Source: Acidobacteriaceae bacterium
GTDB taxonomy: Bacteria > Acidobacteriota > Terriglobia > Bryobacterales > Bryobacteraceae
Direction of reading: 5' to 3'
DNA length: 64,000 bases
Assembly (NCBI GenBank): GCA_019240405.1
Contig: JAFAYL010000026.1
Coordinates: 1-64,000, forward strand
How positions within the stretch are numbered: position 1 is the stretch's first letter; each line of letters opens with the position of its first letter. This document shows, one piece after another, positions 55,717-64,000 of this stretch. The notes beneath the pieces were generated by a model. It was not told the origin of the DNA and made no database searches. It saw only the letters and a program-made list of their open reading frames with translations. The position numbers were made by a program, and so were the translations under genes.

Positions 55717-56076
55717 CTACTTCTTCTGCCGGCTTGGGGCCGGCGCGCTCTTCGGCTGCGCGCTCTTGCTCGGTGTCGTGCTCTTCTGCGCGACAGCCGG
55801 AGCCGCCCTTCGCGCCTTTTCAAGAACGCTGCCTGTGCTTGGCGCGCGATTGTTCTCTAAAATCACCAGCGTCAGCGCCGTGAGCATGAAGAGCGAAGCA
55901 GCAATCGTAGTTGCCTTCGACAAAACCGTTGCCGTGCCTCGTGGCCCGAACACCGTCTGCGATCCCATTCCGCCAAACGCTCCGGCCAGATCCGCAGCCT
56001 TGCCGCTCTGCAGCAGGACAACAATGATCAGGAAAAAACAGATGATCACGTGCAGAGCTGTAATTGCATACACCAT
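55717..56076 (-). CDS. secG: Protein translocase subunit SecG
   Basis: 119 aa from ATG 56076, giving the usual N-terminus [20 protein letters not shown]; the frame upstream is excluded. Two transmembrane helices with the SecG signature [20 protein letters not shown] between them, then a Pro/Ala/Lys-rich tail ([15 protein letters not shown]). It assists SecYE in protein export. The tRNA-Leu gene starts 15 bp downstream on the same strand, the common SecG-tRNA-Leu arrangement. Confidence 0.92.
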   Translation of the reverse strand: MVYAITALHVIICFFLIIVVLLQSGKAADLAGAFGGMGSQTVFGPRGTATVLSKATTIAASLFMLTALTLVILENNRAPSTGSVLEKARRAAPAVAQKSTTPSKSAQPKSAPAPSRQKK

Positions 56077-56402
56077 TTCAGACAAAAGTATATCAGCGGC
56101 GGCGCTGACCGAGAGAATTCGACCGTACACGTCATCTGATTCTCGCGGCGTTGTTTACGCTCGTGTGGCACTCTCTGAAGCTCGGCTTGATCTTTTTCGC
56201 GCTGCTTGCCCTGGCGTATTCACATTTTTTATACTTTGATTCTCTTGCATAAGAGCGATTTCTACGATACGGTAGAATTCAAACAGCATCAGCAGGACCT
56301 TACCGGGTGCGGCTGAAGTTCTGTTTTCTTGGTTCGAAATCAAATTCAAGGGCTGCCGGCCGGATACCCAGCCAGGTGGCCCTTTGAGCATCAGGCCACT
56401 CC
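56077..56402. promoter_or_regulatory. secG-ilvB divergent intergenic region
   Basis: 326 bp. TTGCCC near 56207, an 18-bp spacer and TATACT near 56231 form a fair sigma-70-type promoter pointing toward ilvB. No leader peptide rich in Ile/Val/Leu and no T-box were found. The remainder shows nothing recognisable. Confidence 0.4.
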
Positions 56403-58166
56403 ATGACCAGCGCCGGCAGTTCGCAGTTCAACCTAGGTTCCCAGTCGAAACGGCTTCCGGGCGCGAAGATTCTTCTTGAATGCCTCGCGCATGAGGACGT
56501 TGAGTGCGTCTTCGGCTATCCGGGCGGCGCGACGTTGCCGCTGTACGATGCTCTGTACGATCACAGTATCCGGCACATTCTGGTCCGGCACGAACAGAAT
56601 GCGGCCTTTGCTGCTCAAGGATACGCGCGAGCCACAGGCCGAGTGGGAGTGTGTTGTGCCACCTCGGGACCTGGCGCGACGAACCTCGTGACGGGTCTTG
56701 TCGACGCGATGATGGATTCGATTCCGATCGTCGCGGTGACGGGCCAGGTTCCCACGAAATTAATCGGCAGCGATGCGTTTCAGGAAGCGGACACGTTCGG
56801 CATCACGCGCTCGGCGACAAAGCACAATTTCCTGGTCAAGCATGTCAATCAACTGCCGCAGGCGATTCACGAAGCCTTTTACATTGCCGCCTCCGGTCGC
56901 CCGGGACCCGTTCTGGTGGATGTAGCGAAAGACGTGTTCCTCGAAGAAGCGCATTACACGCCGGTAACGGAAATCCATTTGCCCGGATACAAGGTCTTTA
57001 GCAGCGGCCATGCGGGGCAGGTGAAGCGCGCCGCTCAGATGATCTGGGATGCGGAGCGTCCGTTTGTGTATGCCGGCGGCGGGATCATCGCAGCGAACGC
57101 AAGCGAAGAGTTGCGGGCGTTTGTCGAACTGATTGACGCGCCTGCTGTGTGTACGCTCATGGGCCTGGGGGCGCTGCCGGCCGAGCACCCGAACTTCATC
57201 AGTTTGCCGGGAATGCACGGAAGCTACGCCGCAAACATGGGCATGTCGCACACGGATCTGATCATCGCGCTTGGGGTGCGCTTCGATGATCGTGTTACAG
57301 GCCGGCTATCTTCATTCGCGCCGCATGCGAAAGTAATTCATGTCGATATCGATCCGGCCGAAATCGGCAAAAATCGCCGCGCCGATCTTCCGATTGTCGG
57401 CGATGTGAAGCATGTGCTTCCCAAACTGACCGCTGACGTACGTCATCTCGCGCCGGCAATGAAAGCGCACAGGGCGGAAGCGCGGAATGCCTGGTGGAAG
57501 CAGATTCGAGAGTGGAAGCGCGAGCATCCACTCGAGCCGCAAATCTCAGAAACGGAGATAAAACCGCAGCATTTAGTGGCTGAAATCGATCGTCTCTCCC
57601 GCGGGCGCGCGATTGTATCGAGCGATGTCGGGCAGCACCAGATGTGGGCTGCGCAGTTCATCCGGTTTAACGAGCCGCGGCTGTGGATCAATTCCGGCGG
57701 ACTGGGCTCGATGGGATTTGGGCTGCCTGCTGCGATTGGGGCGCAATTCGCGTGCCCCGAAAAACTGGTTTTCGCGCTGGTTGGCGATGGAGGTTTTCAG
57801 ATGTCCATTCCGGAACTGGCAACTATCGCTAATCACGCGCTGCCCATCAAAATCATCGTCATGAACAACGGCTGTTTGGGCATGGTGCGCCAATGGCAGC
57901 AGCTCTTTTATAAGAACCGGTTATGCCAGGTGGAGCTTAATTCGTTTCCGGATGTCGAGAAGCTCGCCGGGGCATACGGGTTCAAAGGCAGAACGGTCGA
58001 AGCGGTTGAGGAGTTGAACAGGGTAATGGAAGAGGCCGTCGCGGAGCCGGGACCGTATCTGCTGAACGTGAAAGTTTCGTGCCACGAGAATGTGTATCCG
58101 ATGGTGCCGGCGGGTGGGGCGATCAACGAGATGGTGCTAGGGCCGCCTCAACCGGTTGAGGCGTGA
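56403..58166 (+). CDS. ilvB: Acetolactate synthase large subunit
   Basis: 587 aa. ThDP enzyme: N-terminal FGYPGGATLPLYDAL and the cofactor-activating Glu in RHEQNAAFAAQGYARATG, a central FAD-binding domain, and the C-terminal ThDP motif GDGGFQMSIPELA to MNNGCLGMVRQW. It condenses two pyruvates to acetolactate, or pyruvate with 2-oxobutyrate, the first step of valine/leucine and isoleucine synthesis. First gene of the ilvBNC operon; ilvN starts 22 bp later. No strong ribosome-binding site is seen. Confidence 0.96.
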   Translation: MTSAGSSQFNLGSQSKRLPGAKILLECLAHEDVECVFGYPGGATLPLYDALYDHSIRHILVRHEQNAAFAAQGYARATGRVGVCCATSGPGATNLVTGLVDAMMDSIPIVAVTGQVPTKLIGSDAFQEADTFGITRSATKHNFLVKHVNQLPQAIHEAFYIAASGRPGPVLVDVAKDVFLEEAHYTPVTEIHLPGYKVFSSGHAGQVKRAAQMIWDAERPFVYAGGGIIAANASEELRAFVELIDAPAVCTLMGLGALPAEHPNFISLPGMHGSYAANMGMSHTDLIIALGVRFDDRVTGRLSSFAPHAKVIHVDIDPAEIGKNRRADLPIVGDVKHVLPKLTADVRHLAPAMKAHRAEARNAWWKQIREWKREHPLEPQISETEIKPQHLVAEIDRLSRGRAIVSSDVGQHQMWAAQFIRFNEPRLWINSGGLGSMGFGLPAAIGAQFACPEKLVFALVGDGGFQMSIPELATIANHALPIKIIVMNNGCLGMVRQWQQLFYKNRLCQVELNSFPDVEKLAGAYGFKGRTVEAVEELNRVMEEAVAEPGPYLLNVKVSCHENVYPMVPAGGAINEMVLGPPQPVEA

Positions 58167-58188
58167 ATGCGCCGGGAACGGATGCGTC

Positions 58189-58767
58189 ATGCAGCAGATC
58201 ATCTCACTATTAATGGAAAACAAGCCGGGTGCGCTGATGCGCGTGACGGGTGTGCTCACGCAGCGGGGTTACAACATTGAAAGCCTGACTGTGGCGCATA
58301 CGGTTGACCCGACGCTTTCGCGGATGACGATCACGGTTGATGTCGATGCTGGAGTGCGAGCCCAAGTCATCAAGCAGATGAACCGGCTGATTAACGTGCT
58401 GCAAGCGACGGATGTGACGGATGGTCCGGCGGCGAACCGCGAACTGGTTCTGCTGCGCGTGCGCTCCGGCGGATTGCATCGGACTGCGATACTCGATCAA
58501 GCGAAGAAATTTCACGCGCGTGTGCTCGATTCGACAAGCGAAGGATTTTTGCTCGAAGCAACGGGCGATCCCAAGCAGCTCGATCAGCTCGTCGCAATCA
58601 TGAGCGATTACGGCCGGGTCGAAGCCACTCGGTCGGGAATTGTTTCTATGTCGCTCGAGAGGAAAAAATTGCGTTTGTCGGCGCCGGTAGCTCGGCGGCC
58701 CGCACAAACCGTGGCACGGCCCGGCGCGGAGATGTCCGCGCCCTACGAGATGCAGGAAACCGAATAG
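58189..58767 (+). CDS. ilvN: Acetolactate synthase small (regulatory) subunit
   Basis: 192 aa from ATG 58189. N-terminal ACT domain ([33 protein letters not shown]) and the C-terminal regulatory part ([40 protein letters not shown]). It binds the large subunit and mediates feedback inhibition by valine in characterised enzymes. The C-terminus carries an extra tail of about 30 residues. It is 22 bp from both neighbours in the operon. Confidence 0.93.
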   Translation: MQQIISLLMENKPGALMRVTGVLTQRGYNIESLTVAHTVDPTLSRMTITVDVDAGVRAQVIKQMNRLINVLQATDVTDGPAANRELVLLRVRSGGLHRTAILDQAKKFHARVLDSTSEGFLLEATGDPKQLDQLVAIMSDYGRVEATRSGIVSMSLERKKLRLSAPVARRPAQTVARPGAEMSAPYEMQETE

Positions 58768-58789
58768 AAGGAACCAGCAAAGGACAGAA

Positions 58790-59827
58790 ATGGCAAATCG
58801 ATTCTATGAAAAGGATGGCAGCCTTATTCCGCTGCGCGGCAAGACGGTCGCAATTATCGGGTACGGAAGTCAGGGGCACGCGCACGCATTGAATCTTCGC
58901 GATTCGGGCGTGAACGTTGTGGTTGGCCTGTACTCGGGAAGCGCGAGCGCTGCGAAGGCGAGGGCGGCGGGGCTAGACGTTCTAAATGTTGCCGATGCGG
59001 TGCGAGCGGCGGACGTGGTGATGATCTTGGTCCCCGATCACGTGCAGGCTGAGATGTACAGAAAAGACATCGCGCCGAACTTATCTCGCGGCAAGACCCT
59101 CATGTTCGCGCACGGCTTCAGTATCCATTTTAAAGAGATCAATGCGCCGGCCGATGTTGACGTTTCGATGATTGCGCCGAAAGCTCCGGGTCATCGCGTT
59201 CGCGAATTGTTTATAGAAGGGATCGGCGTGCCGGCGTTAATTGCGGTTGCTCAAGATGCATCCGGGCGAGCTTTTGAGAATGCCCTTGCGTACGCGCTGG
59301 CGCTCGGTTGCCTCAAGGCGGGAGTGATCGAAACCACGTTCAAAGAAGAGACGGAAAGCGATTTATTCGGCGAACAAGCCGTGTTGTGCGGCGGCGTGAC
59401 CGAGCTGATTCGTGCCGGATTCGAAACGCTCACGGAAGCTGGCTATGCGCCCGAGATTGCGTACTTCGAGTGCCTACATGAGTTAAAGCTGATTGTCGAT
59501 CTGATCTACGAAGGCGGGCTGAGCTATATGCGCTATTCAGTTTCAGATACCGCTGAATACGGGGATTACACGCATGGGCGGCGGATCGTGACGGATGAGA
59601 CTCGGGCGGAGATGCGGCGCATCCTGAGCGAGATTCAATCGGGCGAGTTCGCGAAAATCTGGCTGGATGAGAATCGCAGCGGGCGGAAGCAGTTTTTGGC
59701 GATGCGCGAAGCGGCGAAGAATCAGCCGATCGAAAAGGTTGGCGCGGAGCTGCGCGCGATGATGCCATTCCTGAAAACGAAGAAGAAAGAAGCGGGGGTT
59801 CCGGAAGAAGCGATGGTAGGGGCTTGA
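58790..59827 (+). CDS. ilvC: Ketol-acid reductoisomerase, class I
   Basis: 345 aa; ATG with AAGGACAG upstream. Rossmann motif [20 protein letters not shown]; the cofactor loop reads [13 protein letters not shown]. Knotted C-terminal domain with [11 protein letters not shown] at the end and the metal-binding Asp/Glu of [14 protein letters not shown] and [20 protein letters not shown]. It converts acetolactate to dihydroxy-isovalerate using NAD(P)H and Mg. Last gene of ilvBNC. The palindromic copy 2 element follows. Confidence 0.96.
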   Translation: MANRFYEKDGSLIPLRGKTVAIIGYGSQGHAHALNLRDSGVNVVVGLYSGSASAAKARAAGLDVLNVADAVRAADVVMILVPDHVQAEMYRKDIAPNLSRGKTLMFAHGFSIHFKEINAPADVDVSMIAPKAPGHRVRELFIEGIGVPALIAVAQDASGRAFENALAYALALGCLKAGVIETTFKEETESDLFGEQAVLCGGVTELIRAGFETLTEAGYAPEIAYFECLHELKLIVDLIYEGGLSYMRYSVSDTAEYGDYTHGRRIVTDETRAEMRRILSEIQSGEFAKIWLDENRSGRKQFLAMREAAKNQPIEKVGAELRAMMPFLKTKKKEAGVPEEAMVGA

Positions 59828-59840
59828 GATTGGGAGACAT

Positions 59841-59869
59841 GGCCGACGACACAAAAACGATCGTCTGCC
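59841..59869. repeat. REP-like palindromic element, copy 2
   Basis: GGCCGACGA (59841-59849), 11-nt loop, TCGTCTGCC (59861-59869), then CCCACT; one mismatch from a perfect stem. Nearly the same as 27442-27469, including ACACAA in the loop. It lies between the convergent ilvC and response-regulator genes and may also end transcription. Confidence 0.5.
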
Positions 59870-59876
59870 CCACTCT

Positions 59877-60578
59877 TTAGCCGTTTTGGATTGCTGCGGC
59901 TAGATCGGGCGAATGCAAATGAATGATGCCGCGGCGAAGCGCAATCGTGACCGCGTGTGTGCGATCTTTTGCGTCGAGCTTGCTCAGGATACTTTGCACG
60001 TGCGCTTTCACGGTTCCCGAAGCGGTGCCGAGCATGTCGCCGATTTCCTTGTTGCCGAAGCCACGCGCCACTAAGCTGAGGACCTGGGTTTCCCGCGGCG
60101 TCAGCGCGACTTCGGGGAAAAAGCCGTTGAGCTGCTGCGTAACATCGGTCGGGATGAATCGTTTCCCGAAGTGAACGATTCGAATCGCGCGGATCACCTC
60201 CGTGTGAACGACTTCTTTGAGGAGATAACCGCGAATTCCGGCCTCGAGAGCCCGGTAAATATCCTGGTCGCCATCGTACGAGGTTAAAGCGATAATTTTC
60301 GCCTCGGGAAATTCCGCGCGAATTTCCCTAGTAGTTTCGATCCCACTCTTATCGGGAAGACGGAGGTCCATCAGTGTGACGCCGGGCCTGTGCCGGCGAT
60401 AAAGCTGGATGGCTTCTGCCGCTGTGCTTGCCTCCGCCACGAGCCGGAGATCAGGCTCGGTAGATAAGATGGCGGCGAGGCCTTTCCGCACCAGATCGTG
60501 GTCTTCTACTGAAAGGATTGTGATCGGCCGGAGATCCAAACGGTTCACCTTACTTTTGTTGATGCGCGAGAGGACCAT
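59877..60578 (-). CDS. NarL/FixJ-type response regulator
   Basis: 233 aa from ATG 60578; a start further upstream at 60638 would overlap the kinase gene more. Receiver domain with the acidic ED pair (ILSVEDHDLVRKGLAAIL), phospho-Asp in VTLMDLRLPDKSG, Thr in IIALTSYD and Lys in YLLKEV. The LuxR HTH is LTPRETQVLSLVARGFGNKE with IGDMLGTASGTVKAHVQSIL. It is partnered with the sensor kinase just upstream, overlapping its end by 29 bp. Regulon unknown. Confidence 0.93.
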   Translation of the reverse strand: MVLSRINKSKVNRLDLRPITILSVEDHDLVRKGLAAILSTEPDLRLVAEASTAAEAIQLYRRHRPGVTLMDLRLPDKSGIETTREIRAEFPEAKIIALTSYDGDQDIYRALEAGIRGYLLKEVVHTEVIRAIRIVHFGKRFIPTDVTQQLNGFFPEVALTPRETQVLSLVARGFGNKEIGDMLGTASGTVKAHVQSILSKLDAKDRTHAVTIALRRGIIHLHSPDLAAAIQNG

Positions 60579-63348
60579 TGAAGTTACTCTCTGCCGGAAA
60601 TAATGAGAGCGGCAGCCCGATACATACCCTGGTACCATCGCCAGGCGAGCTGGTGAGTGTTAGTTCAGCGCCGATTTCGCGAGCCCTTTCGCGCATGCCT
60701 AGGACTCCGAAACGCTCCGACCCAAGCCGGTTCACGTTAGAGGCGAAACCAATCCCGTCGTCTTCAATGGTCAACTGCAACTGGCCGTTGTCTTCTTGAA
60801 GCCGGATCTCGAGCCGGGTTGCATGAGCGTGCCTCAATGCGTTCGAGATGGCTTCCTGCACAATGCGCAGTACCTCGTATTCAGAGGCGGGCGGCATCTT
60901 GAGCGAAGAATCGTCGAGCTTGAGCGAAAGCGAAATGGGATGGCCGCCAACGGCCCGCTCTGAGAAGTTGCGGAGTTTTTCCGAAAACGTGAGGTTTTCG
61001 GTTTCGATTTCCCGCAGATCCCACAGCGATTGTCTCGCTTCCCGCGAGCAGCGGCCGGCATCTTTGATGATGTCTGCTAACGCGCGCTTCTCGGTAGATG
61101 CGGGGAGTTTAGTCCACAGGGCTTCCATCTGCATGGTAATGCCGGATAGCCCTTGGAGCAACGTGTCGTGCAATTCACGAGCGATTCGCGTGCGCTCGGC
61201 GAGGATCAGATCGAATCGCTTCTTTAACTGCCGGATGCGAACGCGGAAACCAGCGGCGATGGCGGCGAGGATCGCAATCGCGAGAAGCGGAAAAAACCAT
61301 GCGCGTTGGTAAATGCGCGGTTCAATTTCAAAGGCTATGGAGGCGGGTTGGGTGCTCCAAACTCCATCGGCATTTCGAGCCATCACTCTGAAGTGGAATT
61401 TTCCAGGCGGGAGATTCGTGAAAAACGCTTCCCGCCGCGGCCCGGCATCAGTCCATTTCTTGTCGTATCCGTCAAGGATGTAGCGAAACGTGACTTTCTC
61501 CGGCGAAACGAAGCTGAGACCAGCAAAGCGGATCTCGACATTCTTCTCGGAAGGGTTCAGTCGAAGGCTTGGACGGGCCGGAATTCTCAGTCCATTCACG
61601 ATCATCGCCGTAATCTGCGCGGGCGGAGCCACATGGTTTTGCTTCAGCCGGTTCGGATCAACGACCACGAGTCCGTTTGTGGTCGAGAACCAGAGGCGAC
61701 CATCTCGCGTGCGGCAAGCCGCCGGATGGACCCCGGACTGGCACTCGAATCGAAGCTGCCCGGTGCTGAAAGGAATGCTTGAAACCCTTCGAATCTTGCC
61801 ATCGGAGAAGTCTTCTAGCTCTTTCTCGCTGATCCGGAAAATGCCCTTGCTCGATGCCATCCAGAAGTTGAACTGATCGTCTCTCAGGATGCTGTAGATG
61901 CGGTTGTCGTAGAGACCATCCTTGACGCGAACGTGTGTCAACGTCCCGTTCTGGCGGCGCAGAAGACCAGATCCGAGTGTTCCCATCCACTCGCTGTTGC
62001 GGACAGGATCGTTGTAATAACAATCAACAGGGTAGGTGATGCCAGGCAGGTGAGTTTCGGCTGCCGAAGGACTCTTTGCGCGCGGATAGGTTGCAACCAC
62101 GCGATGATCGCTGATACGGTTCAGACCGAGTTTCGTGCCGGCCAAGACGTCGCCATTGTTCGCAGTGTCCAAACTCAGAACCGTGTTGTCCATTAGGCCG
62201 TCTTTAGTGGTGAGCGCATGAAAAGCGTGTCCACCAAACCAGTTCAAGCCGCGATCGAGCGTTCCGATCCAAAGCTGACCGGCGGCGTCCTCAATCACTG
62301 GCCCGATATTGCTGCTCAACATGCCTTCGTTGGTGCTGTACGGGGTGAGTTTGCCGTCTGTGAACTGATCGAGGCCGTCTTTTGTGCCCGCCCAGAGGCT
62401 TCCTTCGCGATCGACGTAGAGCGACAAAACGGAACTGTGAGAGAGGCCGTCGCGCGTTCGATAAACGCTGAACTCGCCATTTCGGTAGCGGCTGATGCCA
62501 TCGTTGGTGCCGACCCAGAGACTGCCGTCGGGGCCTTCTCGAAGCGAGGAGACAGCGTTATCAGGCAAACCGTCATGAAGAGTAAACGTTCGCGAAGATC
62601 CGCCTCGTATTTGCGTGAGACCTGATGTCTTTCCGATCCAGGTGCTGCCGTCCGTTGCGCATTCAAGGGCGGTGACGGTATCGCGCGCCGAGATTTGCGA
62701 ATCCGAGTAAGTCTCAAATCGCGAACCGTTGTAGCGGCTTAATGGAAAATCCAAACCGGCGACCCATCGCGTGCCATCACTTGCCTGGCACGTGGCCCGA
62801 ATTCCATTGGTCGGCAAACCATCTGCGGTCGTGAAGACTCGAATGCGGTCGTGATCGAGCTGGGCTAATCCCTGATTTGTACAGATCCAGATGCGGCCAT
62901 TGGAATCCGAGGCGAGGCAGAACACGCTATCGCTCGGAAGACCTTGGTTTTTTGTATATCGCGTGATGGCGCCCGATGGACTGATTTTCGCGACTCCGCT
63001 GCCGATTGAGCCGACCCAGAGATTGCCCTGCAGGTCTTCTAAGAGGGCGCGGATCAAGCTGTGCTGAAACCCGGCTTTTTCGGCGCGATCGAATTCGCGA
63101 AAGTGCATCCCGTCAAATCGGATGAGACTGTCCTGCGTACCTAGCCATAAGAAGCCGTCGCGTGTTTGGAGGATTGAATAGATTGTGGGTTGAAACAGGC
63201 CTTCTTCTTGACCCCAGATGCGGTGGGCGTATTGCGTCAGCGTCTTGCTGGGATCGAGAGCGGAAGCGGGCAGAACGGAACAGGCCAGGGCTACACCGAG
63301 CACCGCGAATGGCCGTTTCAAGCTTTTGCTCGTTCGATTTACTGGCAC
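60550..63348 (-). CDS. Sensor histidine kinase with beta-propeller and Y_Y_Y domains (HisKA_3 type)
   Basis: 932 aa, GTG start. Signal/anchor at the N-terminus, then about 14 two-component-regulator propeller repeats (FLWLGTQDSLIRFDG, LWVGTNDGISRYRNGEF), a Y_Y_Y domain (FRYILDGYDKKWTDAGPRRE), a transmembrane helix (about 680-700), and the kinase: phospho-His H727 in RIARELHDTLLQGLSG and the ATPase box LTIEDDGIGF. The periplasmic propeller is a ligand sensor often linked to polysaccharide signals. Coupled to the response regulator gene. Confidence 0.93.
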   Translation of the reverse strand: MPVNRTSKSLKRPFAVLGVALACSVLPASALDPSKTLTQYAHRIWGQEEGLFQPTIYSILQTRDGFLWLGTQDSLIRFDGMHFREFDRAEKAGFQHSLIRALLEDLQGNLWVGSIGSGVAKISPSGAITRYTKNQGLPSDSVFCLASDSNGRIWICTNQGLAQLDHDRIRVFTTADGLPTNGIRATCQASDGTRWVAGLDFPLSRYNGSRFETYSDSQISARDTVTALECATDGSTWIGKTSGLTQIRGGSSRTFTLHDGLPDNAVSSLREGPDGSLWVGTNDGISRYRNGEFSVYRTRDGLSHSSVLSLYVDREGSLWAGTKDGLDQFTDGKLTPYSTNEGMLSSNIGPVIEDAAGQLWIGTLDRGLNWFGGHAFHALTTKDGLMDNTVLSLDTANNGDVLAGTKLGLNRISDHRVVATYPRAKSPSAAETHLPGITYPVDCYYNDPVRNSEWMGTLGSGLLRRQNGTLTHVRVKDGLYDNRIYSILRDDQFNFWMASSKGIFRISEKELEDFSDGKIRRVSSIPFSTGQLRFECQSGVHPAACRTRDGRLWFSTTNGLVVVDPNRLKQNHVAPPAQITAMIVNGLRIPARPSLRLNPSEKNVEIRFAGLSFVSPEKVTFRYILDGYDKKWTDAGPRREAFFTNLPPGKFHFRVMARNADGVWSTQPASIAFEIEPRIYQRAWFFPLLAIAILAAIAAGFRVRIRQLKKRFDLILAERTRIARELHDTLLQGLSGITMQMEALWTKLPASTEKRALADIIKDAGRCSREARQSLWDLREIETENLTFSEKLRNFSERAVGGHPISLSLKLDDSSLKMPPASEYEVLRIVQEAISNALRHAHATRLEIRLQEDNGQLQLTIEDDGIGFASNVNRLGSERFGVLGMRERAREIGAELTLTSSPGDGTRVCIGLPLSLFPAESNFNGPLAHQQK

Positions 63349-63355
63349 CTAAGGA

Positions 63356-64000
63356 TTAGCGGAGCGCTCTTCCCTCCCGATGGCCGAAGTGAATCCAATG
63401 CTGCGCCGGATCGACTCCCGCTGCGGCGACATCGGGATTCGCTTTCAGATACGAATCCGGATCGAAGCCGGGAGGCAGTTTGAGTTCATCCTTCGAGTGT
63501 TCTGGAATCGCGTTATGTGGCGAAGTTTTCCGTCCAGCCGGATGCGGCCAGCGCCGCAATTGTTGACCCAAGTCCGCATACGAACGCTGTTCATCCGTTG
63601 GCGGAACCTCTATGCCATTCACCAGGTTCGGAACGCGCTGAGAATTCGAGATATCGCGAATACGTCGGTAGTAAATCGCTCCCGAGAATGGCACGGACAG
63701 GATAGGCGTGTAGTAGCAGCATCCTTCAAAGTAGTAATGCGTCACCTGGCTGTAGCGAGTGCGATTCAGATCCCGCTGCGCGGCGCCCCCGTGCAAGAGA
63801 TTTGCTGCCCAGATCAGCGCCTGTCCTCTCTTGGCATGGAAATACAGCGGCTTCAAATCCAACGCTTCGACAATCGCCTCCCAGGCTTTTTCATACAGAA
63901 GGTAATGCGAGTAGGGGTTGGCGTCGAAATCGGGATTCTCCCCAATATGTTCGTTCGTAAATATAGGAAGTTTGTGCGATCCCGGGTAGTAAATGAGAGG
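63356..64000 (-). CDS. Phytanoyl-CoA dioxygenase-family protein, partial (N-terminus outside the window)
   Basis: The frame is open from the edge at 64000 to TAA at 63356-63358, about 214 codons. It reads PLIYYPGSHKLPIFTNEHIG near the edge and LYFHAKRGQALIWAANLLHG later, the C-terminal half of the PhyH double-stranded beta-helix with its distal His (LLHGG). The end adds FDPDSYLKANPDVAAAGVDP and HWIHFGHREGR, the YLxxNPDV repeat found in secreted or surface proteins. Substrate unknown. It ends 7 bp before the kinase gene starts, on the same strand, so the kinase may lie in its operon. Confidence 0.8.
   Translation of the reverse strand, partial: PLIYYPGSHKLPIFTNEHIGENPDFDANPYSHYLLYEKAWEAIVEALDLKPLYFHAKRGQALIWAANLLHGGAAQRDLNRTRYSQVTHYYFEGCCYYTPILSVPFSGAIYYRRIRDISNSQRVPNLVNGIEVPPTDEQRSYADLGQQLRRWPHPAGRKTSPHNAIPEHSKDELKLPPGFDPDSYLKANPDVAAAGVDPAQHWIHFGHREGRALR

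Noticed and set aside
56131-56402. Leader-peptide attenuator of the ilv operon
   Set aside because: No short frame rich in Ile, Val or Leu with a following terminator could be found.

Overview
The window looks like a chromosomal segment of an Acidobacteriota bacterium, most likely from the Solibacteres/Bryobacterales side. The reasons are a moderately high GC content, an orphan MacB/FtsX-type permease of the acidobacterial kind, a very large Oar-like TonB-dependent receptor with an N-terminal carboxypeptidase-regulatory domain, a sensor kinase with a beta-propeller input domain, and many scattered small-operon genes. This is inferred from gene content alone; no rRNA is present.

Layout. 1-5.7 kb: the tail of a delta-1-pyrroline-5-carboxylate dehydrogenase gene with its terminator, an atypical SDR, a cupin, and a tandem pair of long exported glycosidase-like paralogs. 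5.7-6.2 kb: a decayed IS481-type element ending against a tRNA-Gly. 6.2-11.8 kb: the replication-initiation block dnaA-dnaN-gyrB with DnaA-box-like sequences, so the chromosome origin is probably here. 11.8-19.3 kb: orphan ABC permease, rRNA methyltransferase, SelB (selenocysteine decoding), acyl-CoA carboxylase beta subunit, a SnoaL-like protein. 19.4-27.3 kb: small metabolic and regulatory genes (creatininase-like, AAC(3)-like acetyltransferase, DJ-1/PfpI, MarR-GNAT fusion, DUF1772/TetR pair with twin operators, PPOX, cupin, DUF433). 27.5-33.3 kb: glycogen synthase, thioredoxin, ankyrin-repeat protein, orphan response regulator, SppA.

33.3-40.1 kb is an accessory-looking stretch. It has long degenerate intergenic regions and diverged repeats. 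Its genes are two unrecognised small-protein genes, an HTH-ParA ATPase translationally coupled to a small helical protein, and two unrecognised multi-domain membrane proteins. It is the best candidate here for something undescribed. 40.2-44.2 kb: NikR next to a giant TonB-dependent receptor, suggesting nickel-controlled outer-membrane uptake. 44.2-46.5 kb: a FliA-type sigma factor, an XRE regulator and a Cys-motif protein around an AT-rich gap. 46.5-51.2 kb: a membrane protein, a ferritin-like protein, and two toxin-antitoxin modules (YefM/YoeB and Xre/RES) flanking a beta-propeller lipoprotein. 51.2-55.6 kb: Flp pilin with a structured leader, a polytopic membrane protein, a CoA-transferase, and an alkylation-damage pair (ATL and AlkB). 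55.6-64 kb: tRNA-Leu, SecG, the ilvBNC branched-chain amino acid operon, a NarL-type two-component system, and a truncated phytanoyl-CoA dioxygenase-family gene at the window edge.

All assignments come from reading the DNA and conceptual translations. No database search was run. Starts were chosen from ribosome-binding sites, overlaps and family length where possible.
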